Shown: positions 17,920-26,649 of the stretch, in pieces
How positions within the stretch are numbered: position 1 is the first letter of the stretch
How the letters are laid out: each line of letters opens with the position of its first letter
NCBI GenBank assembly: GCA_021813505.1
Contig: JAKAKI010000079.1
Span: 1-64,000, forward strand
Length of the DNA: 64,000 nt
DNA from: a bacterium
Lineage (GTDB): Bacteria > Zixibacteria > MSB-5A5 > WJJR01
Direction of reading: 5' to 3'
Program-made: the position numbers and the translations under genes
Notes under the pieces: model-generated
Databases searched by the model: none
The model's input: only the letters and a program-made list of their open reading frames with translations
Told to the model about the DNA's origin: nothing

Positions 17920-20157
17920 ATGTCCGTCAGAAGAACATTTCTGATTCACATTTGGGGGCGGGCATCAACAGTTCTGATCTTGTCCATCTTCGCCAATGTC
18001 CTTCTCACGCAGCCGGCAGCGGCCGCCTGGGTCGGCGTCGGTCCGCAAAACAAAGTCGTTGATGCCGTTGCCGTCGCACCCGACAACGCGATGGTGCGAT
18101 TCGCCGGCGCATTCGGCTGGGGCATCTTCAAGTCCACCAACGGCGGCGTTAACTGGTCGGCCATGCCGAACACCGGCTTGACCAACACATACGTTCGTGC
18201 GGTTCTGGCTCTAAGTTCCACAAGCGTCTTCGCCGGCACCAACGACGGCGTCCACCACTCGATTGATGGCGGATCCTCATGGACCCTGGTACTGCCGACG
18301 CTCTTTTCCGTGCGCTCCCTGGCGTATGACCCGCTGTCTGGAAGACTGTACGCCGGCACGTATGGTGACGATCTCTATTACTCCACAACAGGCGGGGGAG
18401 CCGGTACCTGGACCAAGTCGATTGTCCTCGACGACACCTCAGCGGTCGTCATGCATCACATCCGCAGTGTCGCCGTCTACGGCCGGGATTCTGTCTATGC
18501 CGGCGGATCGATCTCCGATGTGAGCAGCGGTGGGGCGCTCTTCGTCAGCCGCAATGGCGGTGTCGGGTGGTCGCAAGTGCAGCGCGGCAAGGGTATTCGT
18601 GGCTCCGTCGCCGGCATCGCGATCAGCCCCAACAATCCCGACTCAAGTCTGATCCTCGGCATTGTCAAACTCGGCGTGTACAAGAGCACCGACGGCGGCA
18701 TCTCCTGGCTCGGCATCGATGGTGCGACCACCGTTCATCCCATCGGGGATACCAATATCAGTTGTGTCGCGTTCACGCCCGCATACCGCATTGCGGCCGG
18801 TGACTCGACCGGCGGTTTCTACCGCCGGGCATTGGGTGACACAACCCAGGGTTGGTGGCCGTCTGCTGGTGTTCCACTCATGCCCGCTTATCCGACCAGT
18901 ATCTGGTCCAATGCCGCGGGCGTGGAATTGATGATCGGGACCGATGGCAAAGGAGTCTATCGTTCCACCGACAGCGGTGCCACGTTCTCCGTCAGCAACT
19001 CCGGCATGCTGGGCACGGCCGTGCGGCAGATTCTCATCGCGAATGGCGGCCGCATCGTTGTCGCGACCGGGTTCGGCGATAAGATCTGGTACACCGACAA
19101 CGGCGGTACGATATGGACTCAGGCAACGGTGCCGACCAGCAACTCGATCGACGACCTGGCAGCCACTTCCGTACCAGGCACTCTGTATGCCGGTTCGTAC
19201 GCCGCCGGCGTCCTCAAATCGACCGACAACGGCCAGATATGGGTGAACACTGACACATCCGTTATCAACAAATATGTTCGCGCTGTCGGGGTTGCCCCCG
19301 GTTCGGCCACTGTGGTCTACGCCGGTACTGCCAATGGCGTCTTCAAGACAATCAACGGCGGGGCGAATTGGGTGAGCACGAATGGTGTCTACATTCCCGT
19401 CTCGACGGCTGTCCACTCACTCGCCGTGTCCCCATTTGCCGCAAACACGGTGCTGGCCGGAACGGACTCATCGTACTTGTACCGTACCATCGATGGTGGC
19501 GCCACCTGGAGCCAAGTGGCGACGGCCGCCGGATTTCATGCGAACGACAGGTTCATTCGCACGGTTGATTTCGATCCCGCCACCTCCGGACGCGTCTACG
19601 CGGGCAGCGACAGCGGCCACGTCTACATGTCCAGCGACAATGGCGCCACGTGGACGTACCTGGCCACACTCGCCACCGTCAATTCGGTTCGTCAGATCCG
19701 AGTCGATCCCGCCCAGCCAGGCCATCTGTTCGCCGCCACGTTCGGCGGCGGCGTCTTCGCCTCGCAGGATGGCGGCGCCACGTGGGGGAATATTTCCGGA
19801 GCGCTTCCCGATTCGCAGTTGTATACACTCACCCTTGACCCCGCCGGACCATCGGCCAATGTCTATCTGGGAACGCGAGGGCACGGGCTCTACAAAGGAC
19901 GCTACACTTTTCCGATTGCGGGTTGTAACTGCCCCTTTCCAGGCGACCTCAACGGCGATCTTGCGATTGACGTGTTTGACGTGATCGGGGCCATCGCAGT
20001 CGCATTCAGCGGTGATCCCGATAGCCAGGATCCTCAGTGCCCGGCAACGCGCGGCGATGCCAATTACGACATGGCAACGGACGTCTTCGATGTGATCTAC
20101 CTGATCGCGGCCGCTTTTAGCGGCGGCGCGTCACCCATCAATCCCTGCGGCCCATAG
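17920..20157 (+). CDS. Secreted Asp-box (BNR) beta-propeller protein with C-terminal dockerin-like domain
   Basis: 745-residue exported protein. The signal peptide ends near LTQPAAAA. About eleven Asp-box units follow (for example STNGGVNW, SIDGGSSW, STDGGISW, TIDGGATW, SQDGGATW), spaced about 50 residues apart as in Ycf48/sortilin-like propellers. The last 75 residues are a type I dockerin-like calcium repeat pair, GDLNGDLAIDVFDVIGAIA and GDANYDMATDVFDVIYLIA, in a Cys-containing context. No cohesin is visible in the window, so the tail is more likely a cell-surface or secretion anchor than cellulosomal. Start ATG 17920 has AAGGAG 5 nt upstream; the track start at 17806 precedes it by 38 codons. 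pgsB begins 56 bp downstream, so co-transcription is possible. Confidence 0.88.
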   Translation: MSVRRTFLIHIWGRASTVLILSIFANVLLTQPAAAAWVGVGPQNKVVDAVAVAPDNAMVRFAGAFGWGIFKSTNGGVNWSAMPNTGLTNTYVRAVLALSSTSVFAGTNDGVHHSIDGGSSWTLVLPTLFSVRSLAYDPLSGRLYAGTYGDDLYYSTTGGGAGTWTKSIVLDDTSAVVMHHIRSVAVYGRDSVYAGGSISDVSSGGALFVSRNGGVGWSQVQRGKGIRGSVAGIAISPNNPDSSLILGIVKLGVYKSTDGGISWLGIDGATTVHPIGDTNISCVAFTPAYRIAAGDSTGGFYRRALGDTTQGWWPSAGVPLMPAYPTSIWSNAAGVELMIGTDGKGVYRSTDSGATFSVSNSGMLGTAVRQILIANGGRIVVATGFGDKIWYTDNGGTIWTQATVPTSNSIDDLAATSVPGTLYAGSYAAGVLKSTDNGQIWVNTDTSVINKYVRAVGVAPGSATVVYAGTANGVFKTINGGANWVSTNGVYIPVSTAVHSLAVSPFAANTVLAGTDSSYLYRTIDGGATWSQVATAAGFHANDRFIRTVDFDPATSGRVYAGSDSGHVYMSSDNGATWTYLATLATVNSVRQIRVDPAQPGHLFAATFGGGVFASQDGGATWGNISGALPDSQLYTLTLDPAGPSANVYLGTRGHGLYKGRYTFPIAGCNCPFPGDLNGDLAIDVFDVIGAIAVAFSGDPDSQDPQCPATRGDANYDMATDVFDVIYLIAAAFSGGASPINPCGP

Positions 20158-20213
20158 ACCGCAGCTTCCTTGCGAGAGATCGTGTCTTCGATCAACGATG
20201 GAGTCAACAATTC

Positions 20214-21404
20214 ATGTGGATAATCGGCGGAGAAATTCTCGGACTCGCCGCGCTTCTGGCACTTGAGGCCCGGCGCCACCGGCAGAACCTGGCCGCGATT
20301 CCAATTCGGGTGCACGTCAACGGGACCCGCGGCAAATCATCGGTTACCCGGCTGATCGCCGCGGGATTGCGCGCCGGCGGCCTGCGCACGATCGCCAAGA
20401 CCACCGGCACCAAGCCCCGCTACATCATGGCGGACGGAACCGAGCAGGAGATCATCCGCGCCGGCAAGCCGGGCGTCATCGAGCAGGTTCGCATCATCCG
20501 GCGCGCCCGCGATCAAAACGCCAGCGCTCTCGTCATCGAGTGCATGGCCGTCAAACCGGACTCACAGAAGATCGCCGAGGAAAAACTCGTGCGCTCCACC
20601 GTGGGCGTCATCACCAACGTGCGCGCGGATCACCTCGACGAAATGGGTCCCACCGTCGGCCACGTCGCCGAAGCGCTCGCGAATACGGTGCCGTTTGGCG
20701 GTGTGTTGTTCACCGCCGAACGCGAGAACCTCGAACCACTTTGCCGCCGGGCACAGAAACGCAGCACCGCTGTCATCGTCTCCCGGCACGAGGCAATCAC
20801 CGGCACCATGATGACCGACTTCACCTACTTCGAGCATCGTGAAAACGTCGCGTTGGCGCTCTCCGTGACCTCCTGGTTCGGTGTCGATCCGATGGTGGCC
20901 CTGAGAGGCATGCACAACGCCACGCCCGATCCCGGCGCACTGCGCGTGCATCACATCACCGCATTCGGCACGCCCATCACCTTCGTGAATGCCTTCGCCG
21001 CCAACGATCCGGACAGCTACAAAATCATCTGGGACCGGCTCGAACCGTGGCGGCATGACGGCGCCAAGATGATCGCGCTGATTACCTGCCGCAAGGACCG
21101 CATCTCCCGGGCCGAACAACTGGCCCACCTGATCGTCAACGGTGTCGAAGCGGACCAGTACTTCATCTGCGGCCAGTCGACGCATACGGTGTACCAGGCC
21201 GCCATCGGGATGGGAATGGATCGGACGCGGGTCCACGATTACGGCGGACACGACGCCGCCGCGATTTTTGAATCGGTTTTGGAAGTGGCAAACAAGCACC
21301 CGGTCACAGTTGTCGGTCTCGGCAACATCGTGGGCTTGGGCGAGCAACTGGCCAACTACTTTCAGCACAGAGGAGAGGAAGTTGTATACCGAGGCGTTGC
21401 GTGA
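20214..21404 (+). CDS. pgsB: Poly-gamma-glutamate synthase subunit PgsB/CapB
   Basis: 396-residue ATP-dependent amide ligase that extends poly-gamma-glutamate at the membrane. An N-terminal hydrophobic segment (IIGGEILGLAALLALEA) is followed by the Mur-ligase-like P-loop HVNGTRGKSSVTRLIA (about 34-49), which is diagnostic for CapB/PgsB. Later segments ALVIECMAV, GVITNVRADHLDEMGPT and NAFAANDPDS match the Mur-ligase central and C-terminal domains. The length equals that of Bacillus PgsB. pgsC overlaps it by 23 bp, which implies translational coupling. No pgsA/capA follows. The large minus-strand ORF over it is a shadow. Confidence 0.95.
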   Translation: MWIIGGEILGLAALLALEARRHRQNLAAIPIRVHVNGTRGKSSVTRLIAAGLRAGGLRTIAKTTGTKPRYIMADGTEQEIIRAGKPGVIEQVRIIRRARDQNASALVIECMAVKPDSQKIAEEKLVRSTVGVITNVRADHLDEMGPTVGHVAEALANTVPFGGVLFTAERENLEPLCRRAQKRSTAVIVSRHEAITGTMMTDFTYFEHRENVALALSVTSWFGVDPMVALRGMHNATPDPGALRVHHITAFGTPITFVNAFAANDPDSYKIIWDRLEPWRHDGAKMIALITCRKDRISRAEQLAHLIVNGVEADQYFICGQSTHTVYQAAIGMGMDRTRVHDYGGHDAAAIFESVLEVANKHPVTVVGLGNIVGLGEQLANYFQHRGEEVVYRGVA

Positions 21405-21876
21405 TCTGATCATCCACTCGGTGGGGCTGGGGCTGATTATCAGTCTCGGATTCTCCGAGACTCTCGGACTGGCGGCGGGCGGAATGGTCGTGCCCGGATA
21501 TGTGGCGCTGGCGGTTCATGAGCCGGCCCGTGTCTTCGGGACCGTTCTGGTGGCCCTCGCCACATTTGGGATCATCAAATTGATGTCGACTTACATGTTC
21601 ATCTTTGGCCGCCGCCGGGTTGTGCTCACCATTCTGGTGGGGTTCCTGCTGGGCTGGCTGTCGCGCGATTGGATGGTCTTCCACCTCAATAGCAACCAAC
21701 CGCTCGAATTCCAGACCATCGGTCTGATCATCCCCGGCCTCATCGCCAACTGGATGGAGCGACAGGGTGTTGTCTCCACCATCTCCATGATGGTGATCGG
21801 AGCGATTCTGATCCGGCTCCTGCTGATGATTCTCACCGGAGGCGACATTGCGCTCGGACAGGATGTGCTGATATGA
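21382..21876 (+). CDS. pgsC: Poly-gamma-glutamate synthase membrane subunit PgsC/CapC
   Basis: 164-residue integral membrane partner of PgsB with about five helices (LGLIISLGFSETLGLAAGGMVVPGYVAL, TILVGFLLGWL, TIGLIIPGLIANW). The conserved GGMVVPGY and GLIIPGLIANWMERQG stretches are PgsC signatures. The real start is a TTG at 21382 with AGGAGAGG directly upstream. The 244-residue ORF in the track adds 80 codons that are the +1 shadow of pgsB. The stop overlaps the pgsW start (ATGA). Together with PgsB it forms the polymerase that threads the polymer through the inner membrane. Confidence 0.92.
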   Translation: MYTEALRDLIIHSVGLGLIISLGFSETLGLAAGGMVVPGYVALAVHEPARVFGTVLVALATFGIIKLMSTYMFIFGRRRVVLTILVGFLLGWLSRDWMVFHLNSNQPLEFQTIGLIIPGLIANWMERQGVVSTISMMVIGAILIRLLLMILTGGDIALGQDVLI

Positions 21877-23006
21877 AATGGCGCCAGGAACCACTCGGAA
21901 AAGGGGCGCTGGTCGGTCTGGCGATCTTCGCCATCTTGATCTTCTATGCCGCGGAGCACACCGCGCGGCCGATTCAGCAGCCACGCTACAAGACCAAGCT
22001 TCGCGCCGCTGAACTTGATCAGCAGGCCCAGCGCGCGATCGCCACCTATCTGCACGAGAAGGGTATCAAGATCGATCCGCGCAACGATCCCTGGGGTACG
22101 GGCCTGATCGGCGAGGAACGCACACCGATCACGTCAGACCGTGGCGTCGCCACCGCCAAAACGCTCGCCACCAATCCCAACTTCGCCGCGGCGTTTGTCG
22201 AATTACTCAATCGCGCCGGGGTCAAAAAAGGCGACGTCGTTGCCGCGGGGATGACCGGCTCGCTGCCCGGATGGGATGTGGCCTTCTTCGCCGCCTGTCA
22301 GGCCATGGAGCTCAAGCCGATATCCATCGTCTCCGTCGGCGCATCCGACTGGGGCGCCACCCGTCCCGACCTCACCTGGCTGGACATGGAAAACATCATT
22401 ACCAAAGCGAATGTCTGGGACGATCGCTCGTTTGCAGCCTCCCTCGGCGGCGGCGGTGACAACGGCCGGGGCATCTCGCCCGCCGGCCGCGACATGATCA
22501 AACAGGCGATTGCCCGCAACAATGTACAACTCATCGAGGACAAATCGCTCGAAGGTATCATCGATCGCCGCATGGTCCTCTACGACTCGCTCGCTGCAAA
22601 CATGGGCCCGATGGCCTGCTATGTGAACATCGGCGGCGGACTCGCCAACATGGGCGGCTCACTCAATGCCAAGCTCATACCTCCGGGAGTCTCGCGGCAC
22701 TTCGCAAAGCGCAATTACCCGGTCCGTGCGGTCATCAATCGCATGGCCGAACGGGGGATCCCCGTCATCAACTTGTCCAACGTCGTCCACATCGCCGATA
22801 TGTACAACCTCCCCGCCGTGGTCGGACCCGAAGCCCCGGCCATCGGCGAAGGCTCACTGTACTTTCGCGATCAGTTCAACACGTCCACCACAATCATCCT
22901 GACGGCCGTCCTGATGGTTGTCGTGTTTGCCGTGATCCGAATCGACCTGCGGCACCTGTTCTTCCGCCGCCGGTCCTCAGTGGCAACGGCACAGGAGCAC
23001 CCATGA
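21873..23006 (+). CDS. pgsW: Poly-gamma-glutamate system protein PgsW
   Basis: 377 residues, anchored by an N-terminal helix (GALVGLAIFAILIFYAA) and a C-terminal helix (STTIILTAVLMVVVFAVI) with a soluble domain between. The sequence GDVVAAGMTGSLPGWDVA, SIVSVGASDWGAT and NIGGGLANMGGS matches the PgsW family. That family accompanies pgsB/pgsC in lineages that lack a standard PgsA; its biochemical role is not established. ATGA overlaps at both ends (with pgsC and with the next gene) show one translationally coupled operon. Confidence 0.88.
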   Translation: MKWRQEPLGKGALVGLAIFAILIFYAAEHTARPIQQPRYKTKLRAAELDQQAQRAIATYLHEKGIKIDPRNDPWGTGLIGEERTPITSDRGVATAKTLATNPNFAAAFVELLNRAGVKKGDVVAAGMTGSLPGWDVAFFAACQAMELKPISIVSVGASDWGATRPDLTWLDMENIITKANVWDDRSFAASLGGGGDNGRGISPAGRDMIKQAIARNNVQLIEDKSLEGIIDRRMVLYDSLAANMGPMACYVNIGGGLANMGGSLNAKLIPPGVSRHFAKRNYPVRAVINRMAERGIPVINLSNVVHIADMYNLPAVVGPEAPAIGEGSLYFRDQFNTSTTIILTAVLMVVVFAVIRIDLRHLFFRRRSSVATAQEHP

Positions 23007-23902
23007 AACTGCTGGCCGGGTCAGCAATTCTCGCAATCGCGGTGCTGGCGGGAGCCGGCAACTCGCGGGGCGACGAACTGCTCGCGCCAATCCGCGGGAG
23101 CATCGTCAATCTATCGATCAATGAAAAGCAGAGCACTTACTACAGACTCCATACTGATTCCACACTCGAAGTGACCGCCGCGGGCCCCGGCTGGCTCAGC
23201 GCCATCGTCCGGCTGATCCTGCCACCCGGCGCCACCGACAGTGCGTCCTACCGCGTCGTCGTGACCGCCGGCGCCGATACGATGAAGCAGTTCAGCGATA
23301 CGGTTGGCACCGCTGATGCGGAATTGGTCGGCTCCAAGGAGCTGCCGACCACCTCCAGAAAATTCTCCTTCCCGATTTCTGAGAAGCTGCGAACCTATAC
23401 GTTTCGCCTGCTGAACAATGGCGGCCGCGACGCCGCCGTGCGATTCCTCGTGCGGCGCCCGTCAGCGCATGCCAAAGAGCAGCCGCTTTACCCGATCGCG
23501 ATGGATCGCTCGCTTACACTGCTCTATCACGAGCGCCGGCTCGAGTTCCACCTGGCCACCGCGCAAAAACCCGTGAAAGTCCGCGTGATCGGACCAGTCA
23601 GATTGCGGATCGTCACCCGCCTGGTCTTCGGACCAACGATGAAGGGCCTGCAGCCCTATGCGCTGGATATGACACTCGACAAGGAGAAGCTCAAAGTGGA
23701 GGAACTCTCTTCCACAAAAGCGGTCTCCAGTGAGTTTGAAGACGAAAAGGAGTGGCTGCCGGGCAAAAGCCGAACCGTCTATGTCGCCATCCCTTCGGGC
23801 GAGCATGATCTGACGATCGCGCCGAAGGCAACCGGCGCCCCCGGCGTGGCCGTGCGATTCACCCTCCCGTCCGAGACGGGAACTTCAGACGAAAGCAATT
23901 GA
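23003..23902 (+). CDS. Exported protein of unknown function in the pgs operon
   Basis: 299 residues with a signal peptide (LLAGSAILAIAVLAGAG). I do not recognise the family. The mature part is beta-rich with alternating hydrophobic residues (STYYRLHTDSTLEVTA, RTYTFRLLNNGGRD, RTVYVAIPSGEHDLTI), suggesting two or three beta-sandwich domains in the periplasm. No cysteine pair or catalytic motif stands out. Its ATG overlaps the pgsW stop by 4 bp, and the barrel gene starts 4 bp after its stop, so it is very probably a dedicated part of the poly-gamma-glutamate machinery, for instance a periplasmic adaptor. Confidence 0.75.
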   Translation: MKLLAGSAILAIAVLAGAGNSRGDELLAPIRGSIVNLSINEKQSTYYRLHTDSTLEVTAAGPGWLSAIVRLILPPGATDSASYRVVVTAGADTMKQFSDTVGTADAELVGSKELPTTSRKFSFPISEKLRTYTFRLLNNGGRDAAVRFLVRRPSAHAKEQPLYPIAMDRSLTLLYHERRLEFHLATAQKPVKVRVIGPVRLRIVTRLVFGPTMKGLQPYALDMTLDKEKLKVEELSSTKAVSSEFEDEKEWLPGKSRTVYVAIPSGEHDLTIAPKATGAPGVAVRFTLPSETGTSDESN

Positions 23903-23906
23903 CGCC

Positions 23907-25115
23907 GTGCTCTCCGGACGGGTCATCCTCGGTGCCTTTGCGGCCGCTTTCCTTGGTCCGATTGCGTCCGGTCATGCCGCTGGTATGACGCTCGGACCTG
24001 GCCCTCAGGCCGTGCGTGTCCAGTGGGCTGCCGATTCGGCGTTCAGCCAGCGGCAACTCGATGACCCGAAGGCACAGGCACCAGAAGTTCAACCCCGCGT
24101 ACCGAATCCGCTGCCCGCTCCGGTGAAGAAGAAAGCTCGCTCCACCGCCTCGCTCCGTGGGCGGTGGGAATCCGGCCTCTCCGTGCGCGGGTATTACGAC
24201 GACAACATTCTCGATTATTCGCAGCGAGATCTGGATCACTTCAAATCGCGGACGCATCTCAACAAGTTCGCACTGGAAACGACCGACGACTGGGTGAACG
24301 ATCTCGGTGGTGACATCGGCCGCCGCTGGGGCTCCCGATCGCGCCATGAATACCGCGTTCGTCTCTCCGCTGATGTACACTGGTACGCCCGCAACAAAAT
24401 TAAAAATTGGGTCGACTACGCCGCCGAGGGCCGCTGGGCACGTCGCAAGACCACGCTCATCGCCCATCTGGGTTGGACCCCGCATTTTTACGTCCGCGAA
24501 CTTCAGGCACGGAACATTCCTCGTCAGTACCCCGCGTCACCGGCCTACAGGGCCGCCGAGTACCACGCCTGGTCGGCAAATCTGGAATATCGCTTTCAAT
24601 TCGCCCTCCCCTTGGAACATCGCCTCTCTGCGGGTTGGAAGCGGACGAACTACGGCCACGTTTTCGACGAACGCAGCAACTCAACGTACTGGGCAGAGTA
24701 TGGTTGGCAGGTTCCCCTGACGGCGGAGTGGAGCACTTCCTGGAGTTACCGCTTTGCGTCGGTGCTGGCCGACGGAAGGAATCTCCCTGCCAATTCCGTG
24801 GACATCAGCCGCGGTGAACATACGCTGCAAGCCGGCCTGGAGTACGATAGCCCCCACTCGCCGTTTGGGGCCGCACTAGCCGTAGCCTATGAGCGCCAGG
24901 ATTTCACCTCGAGCAAGCCCACCGACTCCGACCATTACGGCCGGCACGATGACGAGGTGCGCATCGTCCCGGAAATTCGGTTGGCCCTATCCGGAGGGTG
25001 GCGATACAAACTGTTCTATCAGTGGACTCACGAGACGTCGAATTCGAAACAGACAGCCGACTTCGGCGCCTTCAGTGACAATCAACTCGGACTGCGAGCG
25101 GCACACACATTCTAG
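23907..25115 (+). CDS. Putative outer-membrane beta-barrel of the pgs operon
   Basis: 402 residues. An N-terminal signal-like segment (VILGAFAAAFLGPIASGHA) is followed by a Pro-rich linker of about 60 residues, then repeated amphipathic strands with aromatic girdles (GLSVRGYYDDNI, HEYRVRLSADVHWYA, WSTSWSYRFASVLAD, WRYKLFYQWTHETS). It ends in Phe (LGLRAAHTF), the usual outer-membrane barrel terminus. About 14-16 strands could be fitted by eye. GTG 23907 is the only plausible start before the signal. Its place in the operon suggests a route for the polymer through, or its anchoring to, the outer membrane, but no polymer exporter family is recognised. Confidence 0.7.
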   Translation: MLSGRVILGAFAAAFLGPIASGHAAGMTLGPGPQAVRVQWAADSAFSQRQLDDPKAQAPEVQPRVPNPLPAPVKKKARSTASLRGRWESGLSVRGYYDDNILDYSQRDLDHFKSRTHLNKFALETTDDWVNDLGGDIGRRWGSRSRHEYRVRLSADVHWYARNKIKNWVDYAAEGRWARRKTTLIAHLGWTPHFYVRELQARNIPRQYPASPAYRAAEYHAWSANLEYRFQFALPLEHRLSAGWKRTNYGHVFDERSNSTYWAEYGWQVPLTAEWSTSWSYRFASVLADGRNLPANSVDISRGEHTLQAGLEYDSPHSPFGAALAVAYERQDFTSSKPTDSDHYGRHDDEVRIVPEIRLALSGGWRYKLFYQWTHETSNSKQTADFGAFSDNQLGLRAAHTF

Positions 25116-25120
25116 CCATC

Positions 25121-26410
25121 ATGAAACGATCACGATCGATTTGGGCACTTCTGGCGATGCTGTTGTTGGCGGGGTGTGCCGGCCCCATCAAATCCCCGCC
25201 GTCCTCCCAGTTTCCCGCGATGGCGCCCGATGGCTCGCATGTGATTATCGGGTTTACCGATGCATTGTCGGACAAGTTTGGACGCGAGAACGTCGAGGTC
25301 ACCGCTTCTGACGGAACCCGGCTGACGATCGACTCTGTGTTTCTCGATTCCGTGTCGGGGGCGATGCTGGAGATCGAAGTCTCCCCATCCTACGATCTGC
25401 GGACACCGCTTCATGTGAAGGTCTTCGGACTCTGCTTCTTGCGGGGTCCTGCGGTCTCCGAGCAACCGATTGAGGTGACGATCGCTCCCGGCGTGCTCTA
25501 CAGCCGCGATATCGCCCCCTTGCTTGCCGCCCGGTGTTCCGGATGTCATGGCGCATCGAATCCCGGTGGGGGATACCGGACCGATTCGCGTGCGGCGCTG
25601 TATGCGTTCGGCAGCGACTCGCTCGACTTGAATCGCTCCCCGGATCTGATTCCGGGAAACGACCGCTGCCAATTGGCGGTCAAGACGTCATACACCGGCC
25701 GCGAATTCTACCGCGCGAATCTCGAGTTCTTTGAGGCAGAATTGATCCGGCAATGGATTCTCAACGGCGACGCGGCCGATGTCCATCCTGCGGGACTGCC
25801 GCGCTCCATCACCGCACAGGTTCGCAATTTCACCCTCGTTAATGTGGTATTCCCTGCCCAGCCGGACCTGTCCGAAGCTCTCCAACCGTCGAATTATCGC
25901 CTCGTCGATCTCGATGTCTCCGGTCCGCCTTTCACACCGGCCGGTGTCGAGGCCGAATCGCGCGGTGGCACCATTGTTACGCTCCGCTTCCCGCAGCAGA
26001 AAATGTATCACCACTACCAGTTGACAGTCGGCGCGATGCACGACCAGTATGGTATGCTCATGTTCGATTCAGCAACGGCCGGGTATCGGGCACTGTTATC
26101 GTACGCGGTTGACATCGCCCCGCTATTCGCCCGGACCTGCAATAACTGCCACGGGCCGTCGGCCACCGATTCATTGTGCGGCGGGTATCGGACAGACTCA
26201 TACGGCGCCCTCTTCGGCTACGGCTCCGATTCCACGCTCGACACACGCCACCGCAATCTGGAACCCGCCGATTCGATTTGTGCGATCGTCACCAAAACCC
26301 GCCAGATCGAAGGCAAAACCGGCAAGTGCGCCCTGCGAGTCCCGCTATCCCCGATGGAATCACACCAGATCACCGACTGGGTCATCAACTACTACGCACG
26401 AGAGAATTAA
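25121..26410 (+). CDS. Di-heme c-type lipoprotein
   Basis: 429-residue lipoprotein with lipobox LLLAGC near residue 19. It contains two homologous haem c modules: DIAPLLAARCSGCHG with GGYRTDSRAALYAFGSDS, and DIAPLFARTCNNCHG with GGYRTDSYGALFGYGSDS. Each sits at the end of an Ig-like beta domain, so the protein looks like a tandem duplication of Ig plus cytochrome. The modules resemble the short cytochrome units of surface lipoproteins in Planctomycetes and candidate phyla. It starts 5 bp after the barrel gene and is the last gene of the pgs operon. A redox role in a polymer locus is unexpected. Confidence 0.82.
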   Translation: MKRSRSIWALLAMLLLAGCAGPIKSPPSSQFPAMAPDGSHVIIGFTDALSDKFGRENVEVTASDGTRLTIDSVFLDSVSGAMLEIEVSPSYDLRTPLHVKVFGLCFLRGPAVSEQPIEVTIAPGVLYSRDIAPLLAARCSGCHGASNPGGGYRTDSRAALYAFGSDSLDLNRSPDLIPGNDRCQLAVKTSYTGREFYRANLEFFEAELIRQWILNGDAADVHPAGLPRSITAQVRNFTLVNVVFPAQPDLSEALQPSNYRLVDLDVSGPPFTPAGVEAESRGGTIVTLRFPQQKMYHHYQLTVGAMHDQYGMLMFDSATAGYRALLSYAVDIAPLFARTCNNCHGPSATDSLCGGYRTDSYGALFGYGSDSTLDTRHRNLEPADSICAIVTKTRQIEGKTGKCALRVPLSPMESHQITDWVINYYAREN

Positions 26411-26649
26411 CCGGACTCGTTCTGCCACCTTCATATTCTCAGCGGCATAACAACCGGCATCTTCCAAAGTCACGAAATGGCGAAGGATCTGCCGTCCATC
26501 CCCTGATCCAGGGACGGAAACTCCAGATCCTTCGCCCATGACGCCGGATTCAGTCTGCCTTCCCAGCCATCGCTTATGCCAAGTGAGTCTTCTGGCGGTC
26601 TTTTGTTTCGCTGGCGTTCCTACGACCCGCGCGAATTCCCCTGACGTCG
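26411..26649. repeat. Intergenic inverted repeat (GAAGGATCT family)
   Basis: The tail-to-tail gap after the pgs operon. At 26448-26541 an inverted element pairs GGCGAAGGATCTGCCGTCC with GGACGGAAACTCCAGATCCTTCGCC around CCTGATCCAGG. A related element lies at 31984-32122. It may terminate transcription from both sides. No ORF is supported. Confidence 0.6.

Noticed and set aside
21142-21381. N-terminal 80 codons of the 244-residue track ORF for pgsC
   Set aside because: They are the +1 frame of pgsB. The TTG at 21382 with AGGAGAGG is the true start, so this is not a fusion or longer PgsC.
20562-21413. 283-residue minus-strand ORF over pgsB
   Set aside because: It is a shadow of the real pgsB frame, which has P-loop and Mur-ligase motifs.
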